NCBI RefSeq assembly: GCF_001005085.2
Contig: NZ_LBMU02000012.1
Coordinates: 54,391 to 118,390 of the forward strand
DNA length: 64,000 bases
From: Streptomyces humi
Lineage (GTDB): Bacteria > Actinomycetota > Actinomycetes > Streptomycetales > Streptomycetaceae
Reading direction: 5' to 3'
Part shown: piece after piece, positions 59,305 through 64,000 of the stretch
How the letters are laid out: each line of letters opens with the position of its first letter
How positions within the stretch are numbered: position 1 is the first letter of the stretch
Notes under the pieces: generated by a model
Seen by the model: the letters and a program-made list of their open reading frames with translations, nothing else
What the model was told of the DNA's origin: nothing
Databases searched by the model: none
Position numbers and translations under genes: made by a program

Positions 59305-60825
59305 TCAGTACGGGCCGTGGGTCCAGCGGCCGTCCGTCATCGTGGCGTGCACCGGCATCGCGCGCAGCGTGTCCAGGTCCGCGTCCAGCGGGTCCACGTC
59401 CACCACGACCAGGTCGGCCGGGTCCCCGACCCTGATGAGGCGTCGCCCGCGGGCCGCGGCCGCCAGCGCGTCCCGCAGGGGCAGGCGCTGCTCCGGGTGC
59501 CAGGCGGGGCGGTCGTCGTCGGTGCGGCCGACCGCCGCCGCGACGGCCAGCCACGGGTCGAGCGGGGAGACGGGGGCGTCCGAGCCGAACTCCAGTCGGG
59601 CACCGGCGGCCAGCAGGTCCGCGTAGGCGAAGGCACGTCCGGTACGGCCGGCCCAGTACCGGTCGGCCACGTCACGGTCGTCCGTCGCGTGCCGGGGCTG
59701 CACGCCCGCGATCACGTCCAACTCCGCGAAGCGCGGCAGGTCTTCGGGGCTGAGCAGCTGGGCGTGCTCGATCCGGCCACGGCAGCGCACGGTCTCGAAG
59801 GCGTCCAGGGCCACGGTGTTGGCGTGGTCGCCGATGGCATGCACGGCGGGTTCGATGCCGTGGGCGGCGGCCCGGCGCATGAGCCGCACCAGGTCCCGCG
59901 GTGACGTCTGCTCCAGGCCGTGCGAGCCGTCCGTGTGCTCCAGGCCCGGGTAGGGGTCGCGGCACAGCGCCGTACGGGTGTTGAGCGAGCCGTCCGTGAA
60001 GAGCTTGAGCGGGCCGACCCGGACCAGGTCGCCGTGCCCGCCGATCCCGGACCCGGTGCGCAGGCCCCGCGCGACGGCCGCGTCCAGGTGCTCCGGATAG
60101 ACGGCGGCGGACACCCGTACGGCGGGCGGGAGTTGTGCCGAGCGGCGCTCCCAGGCACCCACCGTGTCGCCGAACTGGAAGTCGATGACGCCGGTGATCC
60201 CGCGCGCCGCGGCGGCCCGGCAGGCGTCGGCGACCCAGCCGTCCACCGTCTCGGGTGACGCCTCGGGAAGCGCCGAGAGCACCTCGTGCCCCTCGTGTTC
60301 CCGGACCAGACCGGTCGGGTGGTCGCCCCGGCCCGCCAGCGCCAGGCAGGCGGAGTTGAGCCACACGGCGTGCAGATCGGCGCTGACCAGGGCGACGGGC
60401 CGGTCCGGTGAGACCGCGTCGAGGAGCCGCTTGTGCGGGGCGTCCGGCCACAGCGCGTCCCGGAAGCCGTACCCGAACAGCACGGTCCCGGCGGCCGCGC
60501 CGCCCGCGTGCCGCCGCACCCGGTCGGCCGCCTCCCGCGCGGAGCCGGTGCCGGACAGGTCCAGCCGACGGCGCACGCCGGCCCACTCCGCGAGGTGGAC
60601 GTGGGCGTCCCACAGTCCGGGCAGGAGCACCCGGCCCTCCAGGTCGACGACCCGTTCGTCCGCGGCCGTCCCGACGGGCGCGGAAGACCCCCGCTCCCGC
60701 TCGGCGATCACATGGGTGACCCTGCCGTCCGCCACCCGCACACCGACCAGCGGTCCGCCCGCCCCCAACCGCACCCGGCCGAGCGTGACCGCGGGGCGGC
60801 GGGGGGTCCGCGCGAAGTCCGTCAT
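59305..60825 (-). CDS. Amidohydrolase family 3 (YtcJ-like) metal hydrolase
   Basis: 506 aa. Motifs of the amidohydrolase superfamily are in order: LPGLWDAHVHLAEW (metal-binding HxH), GPLKLFTDGSLNTRTALC, PAVHAIGDHANTVALDAF, RIEHAQLLSP and LEFGSDAPVSPLDPW. Family members hydrolyse amides or imides but mostly have unknown substrates. ATG 60825. It is cytoplasmic with no signal peptide. It is divergent from a cytochrome P450 gene. An iron-box-like half site lies between them, but a link with the siderophore is not established. Confidence 0.88.
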   Translation of the reverse strand: MTDFARTPRRPAVTLGRVRLGAGGPLVGVRVADGRVTHVIAERERGSSAPVGTAADERVVDLEGRVLLPGLWDAHVHLAEWAGVRRRLDLSGTGSAREAADRVRRHAGGAAAGTVLFGYGFRDALWPDAPHKRLLDAVSPDRPVALVSADLHAVWLNSACLALAGRGDHPTGLVREHEGHEVLSALPEASPETVDGWVADACRAAAARGITGVIDFQFGDTVGAWERRSAQLPPAVRVSAAVYPEHLDAAVARGLRTGSGIGGHGDLVRVGPLKLFTDGSLNTRTALCRDPYPGLEHTDGSHGLEQTSPRDLVRLMRRAAAHGIEPAVHAIGDHANTVALDAFETVRCRGRIEHAQLLSPEDLPRFAELDVIAGVQPRHATDDRDVADRYWAGRTGRAFAYADLLAAGARLEFGSDAPVSPLDPWLAVAAAVGRTDDDRPAWHPEQRLPLRDALAAAARGRRLIRVGDPADLVVVDVDPLDADLDTLRAMPVHATMTDGRWTHGPY

Positions 60826-60882
60826 CGAGCCTCCAGCCGTGACGCCCTGGACGGGATCGCCCCGAACGGCGCCAGCAGAAAC

Positions 60883-60896
60883 TTAGGGTTACCTAA
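60883..60896. promoter_or_regulatory. Partial iron-box-like sequence
   Basis: TTAGGGTTACCTAA is a 14-bp compressed version of the iron box, with good TTAGG and CCTAA ends but no full 19-bp spacing. It lies in the promoter region shared by the amidohydrolase and the P450. It may be a weak site or chance. Confidence 0.35.
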
Positions 60897-60994
60897 CTCA
60901 TTTGATCGCACCAGGGCTTCCGGACGCAACAGTCCACCCACGGGGGAACCGGCTCGGCCGGGCCGGCGGACGGGGGGCTGACTAGGGTGGGGGC

Positions 60995-62200
60995 ATGGAC
61001 GCTCGTACAACTACCGGCTCACCGGCAGCCGTTGACCCCGCCGAGCTGCCGGCCGACCCCTACGCCGGGTACGCGCGGCTGCGGGAGGCCGGGCCCGTGC
61101 ACCGGATCGCCGGGACCGACGGGCTGCCCGCCTGGCTGGTGACGCGGTACGAGGACGTGCGGCAGGCGCTCGCCGACCCGCGGCTCTCGCTCGACAAGGC
61201 GCACGCCCGGCCCGGCGGCTACCGCGGGCTCGCGCTGCCGCCCGCGCTCGACGCCAACCTGCTGAACATGGACCCGCCGGACCACACCCGGGTCCGGCGC
61301 CTGGTGTCGCGGGCGTTCACCCCGCGCCGCGTCGCCCTCCTGCGCGAACCCGTCCGGCGGACCGCCGACGCGCTGCTCGACGCCGTCGTGCCGCTCGGCC
61401 GTACCGACCTCGTCGCCTCCTACGCGGCGCCGCTGCCCATCGCCGTCATCTGTGAACTGCTGGGGGTCGCCGAGGGGGACCGGCCGGACTTCCGGTCCTG
61501 GACGGACGCCCTCGTGGTCCCCGACCCCGCGCGGCCCGAGCGCGCGAAGCGGGCGGTCGGCGCGCTGCTCGCCTTCTTCGCCGGACTGCTCGCCCGCAAG
61601 CGCGCCGAACCCGCCGACGACCTGCTCTCCGCCATGATCGCCGTACGGGACGAGGAGGACCGGCTCAGCGAGGACGAGTTGATGTCCCTGGCCTTCCTCA
61701 TCCTGTTCGCCGGGTACGAGAACACCGTCCACCTCATCGGCAACGCCACCCTGGCCCTGCTGACCGCCCCCGCCCAGCTGGCCGCGCTGCGGGCCGACCC
61801 CGCCCGGATCGGCCCGGCCGTGGAGGAACTGGCCCGCTACGACGGACCCGCCCCGCTCGCCATCCGCCGCTTCCCCACCGAGGACGTCACCATCGGCGGG
61901 GTCACCGTCCCGGCGGGCGAGACCGTGCTGCTGTCCCTGGCGGCGGCGCACCGGGACCCGCGCCGCTTCCCCGAACCCGACCGGCTGGACATCGGCCGGG
62001 ACGCCACCGGTCACCTGGCCCTCGGGCACGGTATCCACTACTGCCTCGGCGCGCCGCTCGCCCGCCTGGAGACGGAGATCGCCCTCGCGACCCTCCTGGA
62101 ACGGCTGCCCGGCCTCGAACTCGACGTACCTGTCGAGCAGTTGCGCTGGCGCCCGTCGATGCGCACCCGGGGGCTGCTCGCCCTTCCGGTGCGCTACTGA
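60995..62200 (+). CDS. Cytochrome P450
   Basis: 401 aa soluble bacterial P450. The heme loop is LALGHGIHYCLGAPLARLE with Cys350 as the iron ligand. The I-helix motif is LFAGYENTVHLIGN and the K-helix ExxR is in EELARYDGP. The early PPDHTRVRRLVSRAFTPRRV block is also typical. It belongs to the broad CYP105/107-like group of Streptomyces secondary-metabolism enzymes, though I cannot name a family. No ferredoxin gene is adjacent. The substrate is unknown; tailoring of the nearby siderophore is conceivable but unsupported. Confidence 0.93.
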   Translation: MDARTTTGSPAAVDPAELPADPYAGYARLREAGPVHRIAGTDGLPAWLVTRYEDVRQALADPRLSLDKAHARPGGYRGLALPPALDANLLNMDPPDHTRVRRLVSRAFTPRRVALLREPVRRTADALLDAVVPLGRTDLVASYAAPLPIAVICELLGVAEGDRPDFRSWTDALVVPDPARPERAKRAVGALLAFFAGLLARKRAEPADDLLSAMIAVRDEEDRLSEDELMSLAFLILFAGYENTVHLIGNATLALLTAPAQLAALRADPARIGPAVEELARYDGPAPLAIRRFPTEDVTIGGVTVPAGETVLLSLAAAHRDPRRFPEPDRLDIGRDATGHLALGHGIHYCLGAPLARLETEIALATLLERLPGLELDVPVEQLRWRPSMRTRGLLALPVRY

Positions 62201-62213
62201 CGGGGGCGCCGAA

Positions 62214-63050
62214 TCAGGCCGCGGTGGAGGTGTCCCGGCGGGAGACCGCCAGGTAGCCGACGAAGCAGACGATGGCCGCCGTCCAGGCGAGGGTGACCGG
62301 TCCCAGCCCGAGTCCGAGACCGCCCCTGGGGCGGCCGACCGCCATCCAGTCGGCGAGGGAGGCACCGAGGGGGCGGGTGATGACGTAGGCCGCCCAGAAG
62401 GCGGGCACGGCGTTCAGGGCGCCGGCCCGGTGGACGAGGGCGGGCACGCAGATCGCGGCGCCGAAGAGGACCGCCGAACCGAGGTAGCCGAGACCGGCGG
62501 TGGCGGTCAGGTCGCCGGCGGCGGTGCCGAGGGCGAAGGTGGCGAGGACGGCGGCCCAGTAGAAGGCCTCGCGACGGCGGGTGCGGATGCCGTGGATGGA
62601 CAGCGTCCGCTCGACGGCGTACCAGAGGGCGAACACCGCGGCCAGCGCGACCAGGAAGAACGGGGTGGACAGCGTGTACGGCACGCCGAGGCCGACGTGC
62701 AGGACGTCGGCGGCCATCGTGCCGAACACGCTGACCATGACGACGGCGGTCCAGTAGACCCAGGCGACGTACCGGCGCACGGCGAACTGCACGGCCAGCG
62801 AGACGGCGAGGGCGAGCCCGCCGAGCGCGACCGCCGGCACCGGACCGAGGACCTTCGCGAGCAGGTCCGAGGCGGTCTCCCCCATCCCGGTGGTGAGCAC
62901 CTTGATGATCCAGAAGTAGGCGGTCACCTCCGGCACCTTGTTCGCCAGGGCGCGCAGGGGGGCTCGGGGTCGGTCGTCGAGGAGGTGCTCCGTGGTCATG
63001 AGCCGCACGATGACACGGGACACCTTCGGTGCCACAGATGCCTTTGCCAT
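62214..63050 (-). CDS. Multi-TM membrane protein, COG4705-like
   Basis: 278 aa with about seven to eight membrane helices. Two sequence-related halves can be seen, each with a Gly-Asp motif: IIKVLTTGMGETASDLLAKV and FALGTAAGDLTATAGLGYLG. This matches a family of uncharacterised, internally repeated membrane proteins in COG4705. Its function is not known to me. ATG at 63050; a start further upstream at 63081 is in another frame. It is divergent from the response regulator, with about 180 bp between them. Confidence 0.82.
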   Translation of the reverse strand: MAKASVAPKVSRVIVRLMTTEHLLDDRPRAPLRALANKVPEVTAYFWIIKVLTTGMGETASDLLAKVLGPVPAVALGGLALAVSLAVQFAVRRYVAWVYWTAVVMVSVFGTMAADVLHVGLGVPYTLSTPFFLVALAAVFALWYAVERTLSIHGIRTRRREAFYWAAVLATFALGTAAGDLTATAGLGYLGSAVLFGAAICVPALVHRAGALNAVPAFWAAYVITRPLGASLADWMAVGRPRGGLGLGLGPVTLAWTAAIVCFVGYLAVSRRDTSTAA

Positions 63051-63234
63051 TGTTTTGGGGCTTCTGGTGCATGGCTTTCACCAGGGCCCCGGCAACCTGA
63101 GCGCAACCTGAACGTCCCTGCGAATGCCCTGTTCACAGCGGTTCCCGAGGTGATAGAGGTGGCGGTTCGCCCGATGGTCTAGAGTTCCCGGAGTACGTCT
63201 ACACCCCTGTAGTCGCTCAGGGATCGGAGAGACC

Positions 63235-63897
63235 ATGCGGCACCGGATCCTGGTCGTCGAGGACGATCACGCCCTGCGTGACGTGCTGCGCCGCGCCCTG
63301 GCCGACGAGGGCTACGAACCGGTGCCCGCCTCCGACGGCACCACCGCCCTGCGGCTGGCCGAGACCGGACTGTCTGCGGCCGTGCTGGACGTCGGGCTGC
63401 CCGACGCGGACGGCCGGGACGTGTGCCAGGCGATGCGCGCCAACGGCTTCACTGCCCCGGTCATCCTCCTCACGGCCCGGCACGGCCTCACCGACCGGCT
63501 GTCCGGGTTCGCCGCGGGGGCCGACGACTACCTGCCAAAGCCCTTCCATCTCGCCGAACTCTTCGCCCGGCTGCGGGCCACGCTGAAACGGGCCGGCCCG
63601 CCGGCCGCTGCCACCGCCGGGGATCTGGTCCTGGACGCCGCCCGGTACCGGGCGAGCGTGGGCGCCGCCGAGGTCGGCCTGTCGCCGACCGAGTTCCGGC
63701 TGCTGGCCACGCTGGTCGCCGCGGACGGCGCCCTCGTGAGCCGCCGCGACCTGGTCCGGGCCGCCTGGCCGGACGGAGCCCAGGTCAGCGACAACACCCT
63801 GGACCAGTACCTGAGCCGGCTGCGGCGCAAGCTGCGCGAGGCCGGCAGCGACCTGACCCTGCGCACCGCCCGCGGCATCGGCCACCGCCTGTCGTGA
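63235..63897 (+). CDS. OmpR/PhoB-family response regulator
   Basis: 220 aa. The receiver domain starts MRHRILVVEDDHALRD. The phospho-acceptor is Asp52 in AVLDVGLPDADG, and the conserved Lys is in DYLPKPFHLAEL. The winged helix includes LSPTEFRLLATLVAADGALVS and VSDNTLDQYLSRLRRKL, ending at RTARGIGHRLS. ATG 63235 has GGAGAG upstream. A short inverted repeat CTACA-CCCC-TGTAG (63199-63212) lies in its promoter. The stop overlaps a GTG, so a kinase gene probably follows. Unlike the regulator at 15986, this one is complete. Confidence 0.95.
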   Translation: MRHRILVVEDDHALRDVLRRALADEGYEPVPASDGTTALRLAETGLSAAVLDVGLPDADGRDVCQAMRANGFTAPVILLTARHGLTDRLSGFAAGADDYLPKPFHLAELFARLRATLKRAGPPAAATAGDLVLDAARYRASVGAAEVGLSPTEFRLLATLVAADGALVSRRDLVRAAWPDGAQVSDNTLDQYLSRLRRKLREAGSDLTLRTARGIGHRLS

Positions 63898-64000
63898 CCA
63901 CCCCCGCCACCCCCGCCGCTCCCGCCACTCCCGCCGCCCCTGACGCCCCGCACCGCCAACCGGCGTCCGACAGCTCGCGCCCCCAACCCACCCCTGGCAC
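63894..64000 (+). CDS. Putative sensor histidine kinase, 5' fragment
   Basis: GTG 63894 overlaps the regulator's TGA stop (GTGA), the usual coupled layout. The 35 codons in the window are Pro/Ala/Thr-rich (VTTPATPAAPATPAAPDAPH) and contain no diagnostic motif. The kinase assignment is from position only. Confidence 0.5.
   Translation, partial: MTTPATPAAPATPAAPDAPHRQPASDSSRPQPTPG

Overview
The window is typical Streptomyces chromosome: very high GC, GTG and TTG starts, Tat and lipoprotein signals, AA10/CBM2 and GH92 secreted enzymes, and DtxR/DmdR1-type iron boxes. The neighbourhood of aconitase, an XRE-MurA fusion protein and an NgcEFG-like sugar transporter resembles, from memory, the S. 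coelicolor SCO5998-SCO6007 region.

Left part (1-16.3 kb) is carbohydrate metabolism. An NgcEFG-type ABC importer (minus strand, cut by the window edge) is followed by two convergent secreted GH92 alpha-mannosidases. Both carry the same 12-bp palindrome GACAACGTTGTC upstream. Next come a secreted cellulose-type lytic polysaccharide monooxygenase (AA10 + CBM2) with a perfect CebR box, a small secreted protein, a hypothetical protein, and a sensor kinase whose upstream response regulator is reduced to a remnant ending in 21-bp tandem repeats.

Middle part (16.4-25.7 kb) is mostly core or neutral: aconitase with an iron-box-like site, a MarR regulator coupled to an MFS transporter, the XRE-MurA fusion, a DUF574-type methyltransferase, a secreted repeat lipoprotein and an acyltransferase-3 membrane protein.

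The main feature is an NRPS hydroxamate siderophore locus, 25.9-59.0 kb. Plus strand: a two-gene ABC exporter and a FecB-type lipoprotein. Converging from the right: an MbtH protein and one giant six-module NRPS (7294 aa). Divergent from the NRPS: two FecCD permeases and a FecE ATPase. Then a formyltransferase divergent from an ornithine N5-monooxygenase. Four good iron boxes cover all three promoter regions. Hand-read adenylation codes give X-Ser-hOrn-Ser-Ser-Y, with N-methyltransferase domains inside A1 and A3, a terminal epimerase domain and no thioesterase. The predicted product is a linear hexapeptide tris-hydroxamate: formyl-hydroxy-Orn first, N-methyl-hydroxy-Orn third, and a terminal hydroxy-Orn that may release itself by lactam formation. 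The composition recalls albachelin and scabichelin, but the module set (two methyltransferases, three Ser) is not one I can match with certainty.

The right end (59.3-64 kb) holds an amidohydrolase divergent from a cytochrome P450, a multi-TM protein, and a two-component system whose kinase runs off the window.
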